From Myxococcales bacterium 68-20 (GTDB lineage: Bacteria > Myxococcota_A > Polyangia > Polyangiales > Polyangiaceae), in assembly GCA_001899635.1 (NCBI GenBank), contig MKVQ01000033.1, positions 100,356 through 164,355 of the forward strand: 64,000 nt of DNA. The letters run 5' to 3'. This document shows positions 1 through 8,154 of the stretch, in pieces. Position numbers and translations under genes: made by a program. Numbering within the stretch: position 1 is the first letter of the stretch; each line of letters opens with the position of its first letter. The notes under the pieces were generated by a model. It was not told the DNA's origin. It worked only from the letters and a program-made list of their open reading frames with translations, and did not search any database.

Positions 1-813
1 CTCCAGAGCACACGCAACGGCATCGTGTTCGAGGCGCCGGGGAGCAACGCTCCCACTACCCCGGCCATCGTCGCGGGAGTCAACGTGATTGGACACGGGG
101 CGTTCGAGAGCGACGGCGATCGCATCATCGCGCCCCGCGCCCTCCACGATACGCGCATCCCTTCGTCGCTCATCTTCCACGGGCTCCAGGGCAGCCGCGC
201 CCTCACGCGCGTCGTCAACGCGTCGATCTTGGTCGACAGTCGCTCCTACGCGCTCGACGACTCTACCGCCATCCTGCTCGCCGAGCCGAGCACGACGGTC
301 GTTGCGCACAATTCGATGTACTTCTCCGCATCCGCCGCACCCGAAGGCGGCGGTCCACCGATGCGCGCGATCTACGTGACGGACAAGGCGCTCGCGGGCG
401 GCGGCGCCGTCACGGTCGCTTCGAACCTCGTCGTGACCGACGACCCGCGGATGGGGTTCCTCCGCGGAGCATGTGACGCGCCCGCGTTCGCGCAGCTCGC
501 GCACAATCGCTACTCCGGCTTCGCGGCCCCCGCAGGGGGCAGAAATTGTTCGAGCGGCCCCGTCGACACCGTCTGGCCGAGCGCCGCGGCAGACGGGAAC
601 GTGGCCATCACGTGCCCGAGCGAGGGCTGCTTCAAGCTGTTCACCGCCGCAGACCTCACGTCGTTGGAGAAAGGCCTCCCGCTCTCGCCCGACAGCGCGT
701 GTGGGCTGGACCTCGAGGTACCGTCCACCGCGGGCGTGACGAGCGACGGCTCCGGAGCTCCTCGCGGGGACGCCGGGACCACGGCCGGGGCGTTCGTTCT
801 CACCTGCAACTAA
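1..813 (+). CDS. 5'-truncated beta-helix-like exported protein
   Basis: The frame is open to the left edge of the window, so the true start lies upstream; a GTG at 25 is only the first internal start codon. The visible 270 or so residues are rich in Ser, Ala, Asp and small hydrophobics. They show short recurring strands such as NASILVDS and VVAHNSMYF, which resemble the rungs of right-handed parallel beta-helix surface proteins. A few Cys residues sit in the last third. No catalytic motif is visible. It ends 44 bp before the kinase gene on the same strand, so co-transcription is possible. The family assignment is an inference from repeat texture only. Confidence 0.6.
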   Translation, partial: LQSTRNGIVFEAPGSNAPTTPAIVAGVNVIGHGAFESDGDRIIAPRALHDTRIPSSLIFHGLQGSRALTRVVNASILVDSRSYALDDSTAILLAEPSTTVVAHNSMYFSASAAPEGGGPPMRAIYVTDKALAGGGAVTVASNLVVTDDPRMGFLRGACDAPAFAQLAHNRYSGFAAPAGGRNCSSGPVDTVWPSAAADGNVAITCPSEGCFKLFTAADLTSLEKGLPLSPDSACGLDLEVPSTAGVTSDGSGAPRGDAGTTAGAFVLTCN

Positions 814-857
814 CTCCCCCTTGTGTGCGACCGAGGGTTACGCAACCATCGAAGCCC

Positions 858-2234
858 ATGGCGCGTCCGCACTCCGAACCCAAGACGGGTGACGTGTTCG
901 CGGAGAAGTACCGCGTCGATCGTGTGCTTGGACGTGGCGGCATGGGCGTGGTGCTGGCGGCGACGCACGTCCTGCTCGGTCACCAGGTCGCGCTGAAGTT
1001 CCTCCTGCCGTCGGCGGCGATCGACGACGAGGCCGCCGCGCGCTTCCTACGCGAGGCGAAGGTCACAGCGCGGCTGAAGAGCGCGCACGTGGCGAAGACG
1101 CTCGACATCGGGCAGCTCGACGACGGACGCCCGTTCCTCGTGATGGAGTTGCTCGACGGGCACGACCTCGGCGAAGAGATCGACTCGCGTGGCGCGCTGC
1201 CGATCGCCGAAGCACTCGACTGGCTGCTGCAGGCCTGCGAAGGGATCGCCGAAGCCCACGCCATCGGGGTCGTGCATCGCGACCTCAAGCCGTCGAACAT
1301 GTTCCTCGCTCGCGACGTGAGCGGTGGCACCGTGCTGAAGGTCCTCGACTTCGGGATCTCGAAGCTGGTCACGGACACCGATGGCACGCTCACCGCGTCC
1401 CATACGGCGTTCGGCTCGCCGCTCTACATGTCTCCCGAGCAGCTTCATTCGTCGAAGAGCGCCGACGCTCGCTCGGACGTCTGGTCGCTCGGCGTCATCT
1501 TGTACGAGGCCCTCTGCGGTCAGCCGCCATTCCGCGGCGAGACCGTGTTCGCAATCGCGCAGAGCGTTGCCCTCGAGACGCCACCGCCGCCGATCGCGCT
1601 CCGTAGCGATCTGCCGCCCGCGCTGTCGGCGGTGGTCACGCGATGCCTGGCGAAACGTCCGCTCGAGCGCCCTCAATCGGTAGCCGACCTCGCGGACGCG
1701 CTCGCCCCGTTCGCGGGTCCCGGCGGAAGGGAGAGAGCGGCACGTGTCCGGAGCGCGCTCGGCCCCGAGGCCATGGCACGGCGCACGGTCGTGTCGCTCG
1801 TGCCTCCAGCGGAGCACTCCGACGAATGGGTCGGAGCGACCACGAAGCGCGTCACGTCGCGTGTTCCCACGGGACGGCGCATGCTCGCCGGGCTCCTCGT
1901 CGGGGCGTTCGTCGGGCTCGTTGCCGCGATCGGGCTCTGGCTGCGGGATCCTGGTCCGCGTCATCTCGTGACCGCCCCCGCTGCCTCGACCGCGCCGCCG
2001 CCGGCCTCCGTCACGATTGACGACGTCGAGCGCGATGCGGGCGTGGCGACGGTGCTCGCGTCGGCGTCGCTCCCGACGGCGACGCCTTCGGCGGCTCACG
2101 CGCCTGCCGGAGCAGCGGCTGCAGCCTCCTCGACGCGCGCTTCAGGAAAGAAGCCCCAGGGCGCCGGCTCGACTCCGGCCGCCGCCACACCGTCGAGCCC
2201 CTCGAGCCCCTTCATCGATCAACGGACGAACTGA
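858..2234 (+). CDS. Ser/Thr protein kinase, membrane-anchored (Hanks type)
   Basis: This is a 458-residue protein kinase. The glycine loop GRGGMG is at 25-30, the ATP Lys in VALKFL at 47, the catalytic loop HRDLKPSN at 140-147, DFG at 164-166 and the SPEQ equivalent of APE at 192-195. All catalytic residues are present, so it should be active. A hydrophobic stretch at about 342-362 is a likely membrane anchor, followed by an Ala/Pro/Thr-rich tail expected to be extracytoplasmic. The ATG at 858 was chosen because the kinase domain begins about 17 residues later and the upstream open frame looks non-coding. The next gene starts one base after its stop, so the two are probably translationally coupled. 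Confidence 0.93.
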   Translation: MARPHSEPKTGDVFAEKYRVDRVLGRGGMGVVLAATHVLLGHQVALKFLLPSAAIDDEAAARFLREAKVTARLKSAHVAKTLDIGQLDDGRPFLVMELLDGHDLGEEIDSRGALPIAEALDWLLQACEGIAEAHAIGVVHRDLKPSNMFLARDVSGGTVLKVLDFGISKLVTDTDGTLTASHTAFGSPLYMSPEQLHSSKSADARSDVWSLGVILYEALCGQPPFRGETVFAIAQSVALETPPPPIALRSDLPPALSAVVTRCLAKRPLERPQSVADLADALAPFAGPGGRERAARVRSALGPEAMARRTVVSLVPPAEHSDEWVGATTKRVTSRVPTGRRMLAGLLVGAFVGLVAAIGLWLRDPGPRHLVTAPAASTAPPPASVTIDDVERDAGVATVLASASLPTATPSAAHAPAGAAAAASSTRASGKKPQGAGSTPAAATPSSPSSPFIDQRTN

Positions 2235-2235
2235 C

Positions 2236-3222
2236 GTGCACCGACTCGCCTTCCTGCTCGCGCTGCTCACGCCTTCGATCGCCTGGGCGCAGGCGGACAA
2301 CTCCGCGGCTCGAGCGCAGTCGCTCTTCGAACAAGCCGTGACGGCTGCGCGCGCCGGCGACTACGCCACCGCGTGCCCCAAGTTCGCCGCAAGCCAGCGG
2401 CTCGACCCGAAGACGTCGACGCAGCTCAACCTCGCAAGCTGCTATGAGCTGAATGGTCAGCTGGCGAGCGCGTGGGCGTCGTTCAAGGAGGCCGAAGCGT
2501 CGGCGCGCAAACACGGGCGCAGCGACTGGGCCGAACGCGCCGCCACCGCCGTGAAGAACCTCGAGCCGAAGCTCGTTCGGCTCACGGTGCGTGTCCCAGA
2601 GTCGCTGCGCGCGCTGCCGGTCAGCGTCGAGCTCGACGGAACACCGCTGCTGGCGACGGAATGGGACCAGGGGCTGCCCATCGATCCGGGCGAACATCGC
2701 GTCGCCTGGACGGCACCGGACCACGAGCGCGCCACGCGCGCGGTGAACGTGACGACGACGAACGTCGAGCTGACCCTATCCGACCTCGAACGCACGCCAG
2801 CGCCGGCTGTACCAGCCGCGACGCCTCCCGCACCCTCCGTGCAGGACACGGTGGCGGCGCCGTCCGGCTTCTGGAGCACCGGTCGCGTCGTCGGCGCGGC
2901 GCTCGGCGGCGTCGGTATCGCCGGGTTGGTCGCCGGCTCGGTCTTCGGCCTCTCCGCGAGCGCCAAATACGACGAGGCCGAGACTCTCTGCGGCGTCGCG
3001 AGCGGCTCTCCGCGGACGTGTCTTCCCGACCGCTCGACCGATGCGCTCGCTGCGCGCGACGCAGCCGGCACGGAGGCGACGGTGAGTACCGTGCTCTTCA
3101 TCGCAGGTGGAGCGCTCACCGCCGGAGGAGCGGCGCTCTTTCTCTTGAGCCGCCCGGGCTCGCCCCGCCAGATGGCGCTCGTGCCCTGGAACGCCGGCCT
3201 CGCCGCCGTCGGACGATGGTGA
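2236..3222 (+). CDS. exported TPR-like protein, partner of the kinase
   Basis: The 328-residue product starts at a GTG just after the kinase stop. It has a clear signal peptide ending near AWAQA. Residues about 25-90 form TPR-like helices (RAQSLFEQAV, CPKFAASQRLDPKTSTQLNL). A PEGA-like beta region follows (about 115-180) in which a small ligand-like domain is presented, then a Pro/Ala linker and two hydrophobic helices near the C-terminus. Such proteins commonly follow Ser/Thr kinase genes in myxobacteria, which suggests it senses or transmits an envelope signal for the adjacent kinase. That partnership is inferred from gene order only. Confidence 0.82.
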   Translation: MHRLAFLLALLTPSIAWAQADNSAARAQSLFEQAVTAARAGDYATACPKFAASQRLDPKTSTQLNLASCYELNGQLASAWASFKEAEASARKHGRSDWAERAATAVKNLEPKLVRLTVRVPESLRALPVSVELDGTPLLATEWDQGLPIDPGEHRVAWTAPDHERATRAVNVTTTNVELTLSDLERTPAPAVPAATPPAPSVQDTVAAPSGFWSTGRVVGAALGGVGIAGLVAGSVFGLSASAKYDEAETLCGVASGSPRTCLPDRSTDALAARDAAGTEATVSTVLFIAGGALTAGGAALFLLSRPGSPRQMALVPWNAGLAAVGRW

Positions 3223-3268
3223 GCGCTCCTGGGCTCGGTCCCACGCCTGTCGCCCAAAGGTCGACCCG

Positions 3269-4882
3269 TCAGAAGCAGCCCGGCTTGAGGATCTTCGTCT
3301 GGCCGTCGAAGGTGAACGGTGGGTCGCACTCCTTCGACTGAATGCCGGCTGCCGTGGGCCGGAGCGCGGGGCGAGCAGGCGGAGATCGAACGAACACTCC
3401 GGTCCTCACCGCAGGCCGCGGCGCCGGCGTAGAAGCCGGCAACGCGCTCGCCGATGCCGGAGCGGAGACCTCGACCTCCTCAGCGAGCGACGCCGATGGC
3501 GGGAGCTCCGGGAGCGACACCATCTCGTCCCTCGGGTTGGTCGTCGATATGGCGAGCGACGGCTCCTCGGCGAGCGGCGGCGCGATGGCGGCGGTGAGTC
3601 GCTCGCGCATGATCATCATCCCCGCCAGGAGACCGACGAGGACGAGAAGGCACGCGATCACGGCCCACGGGACGACGGCGCGCACCTCGCTCGCGACGCG
3701 GTCGAACAGCGACGTCGTCACCGTTGGGCGCCGGCTCGACCTCGGCGGGCTCGTCGACACGCTCACCGACGAAGGATGCGCGTCGAGCGTTGCCGCGTCG
3801 ACCCGCATGCGCGCGCCCGAGCTCCGCACGCCGTCCTCGGACACGCGTGCGAGCTCGCCGAGCCGGCTCGCGCTCTCCTCGCCCGCAGCGAGGATCCGCT
3901 GCCGCTTCTCGAGATGCTCGGCCCCCTCGCGGCGTACCCACGCGGCGACGTCCACGACCGGCGCGCTCGGCGCGATCTCCGCGAGCGCAGCCGCCATCTC
4001 CGCGGCGCTCGAATAGCGAGCCTCCGGCGCGGTCGCCATCGCGCGCATGATGATCGGCTCGAGGAGGTAGACTTGAGCCCACCGCTCGGCGGAGATCCAC
4101 TCGCTCCCGGCCTCCAGTGCCTGCGTCGGCGACAGCGTGGAACCGAGCGCCACCGCGCGGACGAACTCGGCATCCCCCTGCCCGTCGTAGAAGCGGCGAT
4201 TGACGACGAGCTCCCAGAGCAAGACGCCGATGGCGTAGAGGTCGGCGGTGCGCCGGACCGGCTCGACTCGAAACTGCTCCGGCGCCATGTAGGCGAGCTT
4301 GCCCTTGAAGAAGCCCTCGCGCGTGTGGTGAATGCTCGTCCTCGCCTTCGCGATGCCGAAGTCGAGAAGGCGAGCGTGGCCGTCGATGCTCACGAGGATG
4401 TTCTGGGGCGACACGTCACGATGGACGATCCCGAGCGGCTCGCCCATCTCGTCCGTCGCTTCGTGCGCCGCATGGAGACCGGCGAGCACGCCCGAGATGA
4501 CCGTGAGCACGATCTCCATCGGGATCGGCGCGTTCGCTCGGAGGGCGCGCTTGTACAGGTAGCTGAGCGGCACACCGTGCACGTACTCCTGGACGAGGAT
4601 GACCTCATCTCCGTCGAGGATCACGTCGAGCACGGGAACGACGTTGGGATGGTGGATCCGCGAGGCGATGCGCGCCTCGTCGTGGAACATCGCGACGAAC
4701 TCCGGGTCGTCGACGTACTGAGGATGGAGCCGCTTCGCTGCGACGAGCCGCGAGACCCCCTCGGCCGCGACGAGCCGCGCCGCGTGCACCGTCGCCATCC
4801 CTCCCCGCGCGATCGGCTGGTACAGCACGTAGCGACCGACGACCGACGGCTGCATGTCCTCGGCGAATGTGCGCTGGTTCAT
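3269..4882 (-). CDS. Ser/Thr protein kinase, membrane-anchored (HRDVSPQN type)
   Basis: This 537-residue kinase has the loop ARGGMA at 25-30, ATP Lys in VAAKRL at 50, HRDVSPQN at 154-161, DFG at 174-176 and APEQ at 200-203. HRDVSPQN is the form typical of myxobacterial kinases. A membrane helix lies at about 404-426 and is followed by a Ser/Pro-rich external region. The tail has two Cys residues (CDPPFTFDG and the terminal PGCF) that may form a disulfide. The ATG at 4882 is preceded by GGAGG with good spacing, which outweighs a longer frame reaching 5065. It converges on the TPR-like gene with only 46 bp between the stops. Confidence 0.93.
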   Translation of the reverse strand: MNQRTFAEDMQPSVVGRYVLYQPIARGGMATVHAARLVAAEGVSRLVAAKRLHPQYVDDPEFVAMFHDEARIASRIHHPNVVPVLDVILDGDEVILVQEYVHGVPLSYLYKRALRANAPIPMEIVLTVISGVLAGLHAAHEATDEMGEPLGIVHRDVSPQNILVSIDGHARLLDFGIAKARTSIHHTREGFFKGKLAYMAPEQFRVEPVRRTADLYAIGVLLWELVVNRRFYDGQGDAEFVRAVALGSTLSPTQALEAGSEWISAERWAQVYLLEPIIMRAMATAPEARYSSAAEMAAALAEIAPSAPVVDVAAWVRREGAEHLEKRQRILAAGEESASRLGELARVSEDGVRSSGARMRVDAATLDAHPSSVSVSTSPPRSSRRPTVTTSLFDRVASEVRAVVPWAVIACLLVLVGLLAGMMIMRERLTAAIAPPLAEEPSLAISTTNPRDEMVSLPELPPSASLAEEVEVSAPASASALPASTPAPRPAVRTGVFVRSPPARPALRPTAAGIQSKECDPPFTFDGQTKILKPGCF

Positions 4883-5175
4883 CGGGGGACCTCCGAGTCG
4901 GCGAGCAAACGTGCGGGCCTCGTTCGAATGGAAGCGTCGTCGAGCACGGCAACCGCGTCCGCCCGCGCCTCCCCGGAAAGACCCAGGCGCTCGCGCAGCC
5001 GCAAGCAACCTCCCCCTCCGATCCATTCGAGAGCACGAGTCGCGCCAACTCTGTCGGCGTCCCATCCACCGTGCGCAGGCCGGTCATCGTCTGGGTGTGC
5101 CCGTGGTCTTGCGGGAGGGCCCCCGCAACGAGCCGTGCGGGCTCCCTCCCTCGATGGGAAGTCTAAGCAGGTCGG

Positions 5176-5796
5176 TCAGGCGCGCGGCGTCCGGACGAAA
5201 ATGTCGGCGACCGGGTCGGACACGCGATCGATGAAGAGCACGCCGTCGAGGTGATCGATCTCGTGCTCGATGCAGCACGCCTCGATGCCGTTCGCGGTGA
5301 TCACGACGCTCCGACCGCTCCCGGGGACCGCGCCGCTCACGATGACCTCCGCCGACCGCGTGACGTCACCGGCGAGCTTCGGCACGCTCGCGCACGTCTC
5401 GCGCGAGAGGACGCTCCCGGAGCGCGAGAGGATGCGCGGATTCGCAAGGACGACGAGCCCGGCGCACGATCCGGCGATCCCCATCCTGTGGACGCTCACG
5501 TTCATCGCGAACAGGCGGACGTTCTCGCCGATCTGGGGCGCCGAGAGGCTCACGCACGAAGGCGTCGCGCGCATCGTCGCGACGAGAAGATTGGCGAGCC
5601 CCACCACGGTCGCGGCTCTCGGATCGATCTCCACCGAAGGCCTCGCGAGGATCGGATGCGGGTGCTCGAGGACGGGCCGCACGAAGAGCCGCCGGTGTGT
5701 GCCGCTCTGCGTGCTTTGGTGACGAGGCGGCGGCTCCCTCACCGCGAGCGCCGGACCAACGGTCGTCGAGCCATACCTCCGTGTGGTCATCGTCAC
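5176..5796 (-). CDS. def: peptide deformylase (divergent)
   Basis: Peptide deformylase removes the formyl group from N-terminal formyl-Met of new proteins. Motif I is LSAPQIG (84-90), motif II is ETCAS (133-137, metal ligand Cys135) and motif III is HEIDH (178-182, two His ligands and the catalytic Glu). The zinc or iron site is therefore complete, although canonical motif II is EGCLS and here Gly is Thr and Leu is Ala. The protein has about 40 extra N-terminal residues; a GTG at 5682 would give a more typical start just before the HPHPILARPS segment. It lies downstream of trmY on the same strand. This may be a secondary deformylase rather than the housekeeping copy. Confidence 0.88.
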   Translation of the reverse strand: MTMTTRRYGSTTVGPALAVREPPPRHQSTQSGTHRRLFVRPVLEHPHPILARPSVEIDPRAATVVGLANLLVATMRATPSCVSLSAPQIGENVRLFAMNVSVHRMGIAGSCAGLVVLANPRILSRSGSVLSRETCASVPKLAGDVTRSAEVIVSGAVPGSGRSVVITANGIEACCIEHEIDHLDGVLFIDRVSDPVADIFVRTPRA

Positions 5797-5874
5797 CTCC
5801 GGCCGCGATCGGGAGCACGCGCCGCGCCAACGGGGCCCGGTGTCCCCGCGGCGAGCGCCGTCTCCCTCCGAGGA

Positions 5875-6525
5875 TCACTCCGGGGCTCGGACCGAGCGTA
5901 GCGCGGCCGTGCGCCGGTCGAGCTCGTTCGTGACGAGCGTGACGGCGTCGTCCGCGTGGACGCTCACCGGTCCGATCGAGATCCGGCGGGCACCGAGCGC
6001 GTCGAGCTGCGCGCGGATGTCGTCGGGGATCCCGAGGTGGTCGCCGATCACGAAGAGCCCATGCGTGGAAGCTAGCTCCGCCGTCTCACGGATGTCGGGC
6101 GCGCCTTCGTCGAGGATCCACGGGGTCGCGCCGTCGACGTCGTCGATGACCCGTTCGAAGCCGCCGCGCGCGACGGCGAAGCCGGGCCTCACCGTGACCC
6201 ACGGGTACGACGCGCCGGCCCGAGCCAGCGGCTCGTCGTCGCGACTCGCGAGCACCTTCTTCATCCGGACCGCAAGACTCCGCTCGTCGGGTCGGAGGAA
6301 CACGACCGCCGCGCCGTCGACGCGCACGACACGCGGCGCAAGCGGCCCGCCGAGGAGCACGAGGTAAACGACGACACCGCGGCGGATGCCGTGCGAGGAG
6401 AGCATCGCCGCGCGAAGGCAGCGCACGAGGACGTCGAGCCGGCCGCTCGTTCCCGGCAGATCGTCGAGGATGAACTCCTCCGTCGAGCTCGCCTTCTGGC
6501 CGATGATCGCGAAATTCCTGACCAC
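5875..6525 (-). CDS. trmY: TrmY-type tRNA pseudouridine-54 N1-methyltransferase (SPOUT, DUF358)
   Basis: The N-terminus VRNFAIIGQKA followed by FILDDLPGTSGRLDVLVRC and SSHGIRRGV is the signature of the TrmY/DUF358 SPOUT family. In archaea this enzyme methylates N1 of pseudouridine 54 in tRNA using SAM. The C-terminal part (FVIGDHLGIPDDI, RRISIGPVSVHADDAV) matches the knotted SAM-binding region, where the GDH and SIGP loops line the site. The GTG at 6525 is preferred because family members begin directly with (M)xRNF; a GTG at 6546 would add seven residues. The 216-residue length fits the family. Its role in a bacterium, where T54 is normally m5U, is uncertain. Confidence 0.82.
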   Translation of the reverse strand: MVRNFAIIGQKASSTEEFILDDLPGTSGRLDVLVRCLRAAMLSSHGIRRGVVVYLVLLGGPLAPRVVRVDGAAVVFLRPDERSLAVRMKKVLASRDDEPLARAGASYPWVTVRPGFAVARGGFERVIDDVDGATPWILDEGAPDIRETAELASTHGLFVIGDHLGIPDDIRAQLDALGARRISIGPVSVHADDAVTLVTNELDRRTAALRSVRAPE

Positions 6526-6697
6526 GGCGGCAGCATAGGCCGGCACGCGAGCGCCGCGGGGTCGAAACCTGCGCCTTCGCGCCGAGAGAGCCGGCCCGCC
6601 GCTGACCGACGCTCCGCGACCGCTCGGGCAACGATCCCCGCCGGACGACCGCTCGAGCCACGCACGGGCTCGCGTCCCGCTCCATGCTGGAGCACGG

Positions 6698-7861
6698 ATG
6701 AAGCGCGCTCCGCTCTTGCTCCTGCTCGTCGCCGCCAGCGTCGTCTGGCTGCCGTCCCTCCACCTCTTCTACTCGGTCGGCCCGAGCGAGCGCGAGGCGG
6801 TCGCGTCGATGCTCGCCGCCCGGCAAATCGCGGCTCCGGTCCCGGCCGTCCCGGCCATGCGGAAGGTCAACCCGGAGTGGGACTTCATGCGGCGAACCTT
6901 CGTGGTCCTCGCTCTCGCCAACCGCGCCATCGCGCGTCCTTCCGAGCGAAACGGGGCGCTCGCCGCGATCGATGCCATCGTCGACTCGACGCTCGAGCTC
7001 GCGAAGGAGAACGGCGACGAGCACTTCATGCTCGCCTACGCGAAGCGCGGTCCGTTCATGGATCGCAGCGCGCGGAGCCTCTTCATCGACGGCGAGATCG
7101 TCGCGATGATCGCTGCGCGCGACCTGGTCGAGCCTCGCGCTGCGACGAAGGCCGAGGCCCTCGTCCGTGCGGCGCGGATCGAGCGCGCGATGCGTGCGAG
7201 CCCGAGCCTGTCCGGCGAGAGCTACCCGGACGAGTGCTGGACGTTCTGCAACACGACGGCGCTCGCTGGGCTGATGATGCTCGACCGCGTGGCCGGCACC
7301 GACCACCAAGCCCTCGCGCGCGACTGGGTCGCTCACGCGAAGGCCCATCTCGTCGACCCGAAGACCAAGCTGCTCGTGTCGAGCTACACGTGGGACGGGC
7401 ATGTCCTCGAGGGTCCCGAAGGCTCCTCGCTCTGGATGAGCGCGCACAACCTCCTCATGATTGACGAGGACTTCGCCCGCGATCAGTACACGCGCGCGCG
7501 AAGCGAGCTCGGCACGTCCTTCCTCGGCTTCGGGTGGGCGCGCGAATGGCCGAAGGACGTGCCGCAGCGCCCCGACGTCGACTCGGGGCCGATCGTGCCC
7601 CTGCTCGAGGCGAGCGCAGGCTCGAGCGGCCTCGCCTTCCTCGGCGCGAGCGCATTCGGCGACGAGCGATGGCTTGGCTCCCTGCTCGCATCGCTGGAGC
7701 TCACCGGCTTCCGCGACGAGACGACGGGCCGGTACCGCGCGAGCAACGACGTCGGCGATGCCGTCCTGCTCTATGCGCTCTCGTTCGGTCCGCTTTGGCA
7801 CCGCATGAAGGGCCCGACCGACGAACGCGCTGCGCTCCTCGAGAACGGAGGTCACCGATGA
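6698..7861 (+). CDS. membrane-anchored or secreted all-alpha protein, possibly linalool dehydratase/isomerase-like
   Basis: The 387-residue product starts with a strong signal or anchor helix (residues 4-21). The body is helical with conserved-looking aromatic and Cys residues, notably PDECWTFCN (about 178-185), EGSSLWMSAHN and DSGPIVPLLEAS. This pattern recalls alpha/alpha-barrel proteins related to linalool dehydratase-isomerase, where paired active-site Cys are known, but the resemblance is weak and is offered as a guess. The gene is divergent from trmY across about 170 bp. Its stop overlaps the next start by 4 bp, so the two form an operon. Confidence 0.75.
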   Translation: MKRAPLLLLLVAASVVWLPSLHLFYSVGPSEREAVASMLAARQIAAPVPAVPAMRKVNPEWDFMRRTFVVLALANRAIARPSERNGALAAIDAIVDSTLELAKENGDEHFMLAYAKRGPFMDRSARSLFIDGEIVAMIAARDLVEPRAATKAEALVRAARIERAMRASPSLSGESYPDECWTFCNTTALAGLMMLDRVAGTDHQALARDWVAHAKAHLVDPKTKLLVSSYTWDGHVLEGPEGSSLWMSAHNLLMIDEDFARDQYTRARSELGTSFLGFGWAREWPKDVPQRPDVDSGPIVPLLEASAGSSGLAFLGASAFGDERWLGSLLASLELTGFRDETTGRYRASNDVGDAVLLYALSFGPLWHRMKGPTDERAALLENGGHR

Positions 7862-8094
7862 AGCGGCCCGCGATGCTCTTCGTGGTCGCAGCCTTCTTCG
7901 TGGTCGCTCACCTCGCGGCGCGGGCCGCCGGATGGGCGGAGCACACCAGCGCGATCGCGGGCATGCCCCAGTCCGCGTCCTCGTGGGTCCTCGGACCAAC
8001 TTTCATCGCGCTCCACCTCGTGGTCGTGGTCGTGGCGCCGATCCTCGCGATCGCCGGGACGATGGACACGCTGCTCTCGCTCCGGCGTCGCTGA
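7858..8094 (+). CDS. small two-helix membrane protein
   Basis: This 78-residue protein starts in an ATGA overlap with the preceding gene. It consists of two hydrophobic segments (about 4-20 and 47-66) separated by a short polar loop, and ends in RRR, suggesting a cytoplasmic C-terminus. No family is recognised. The tight coupling to the 6698 gene implies they act together, for example as an accessory membrane subunit. Confidence 0.72.
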   Translation: MKRPAMLFVVAAFFVVAHLAARAAGWAEHTSAIAGMPQSASSWVLGPTFIALHLVVVVVAPILAIAGTMDTLLSLRRR

Positions 8095-8108
8095 CCGAAC
8101 GGCCGGGG

Positions 8109-8138
8109 TGCGTTCGATCGGGGTGGCCCCCGGACGCA
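8109..8138. terminator. bidirectional hairpin between convergent genes
   Basis: Arms TGCGT (8109-8113) and ACGCA (8134-8138) enclose an inner stem CGGGG (8119-8123) and CCCCG (8128-8132) with loop TGGC. It lies in the 60-bp gap between two convergent genes. There is no T-run, so intrinsic termination would be weak. Confidence 0.45.
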
Positions 8139-8154
8139 ACGCATCGATCAGGCG

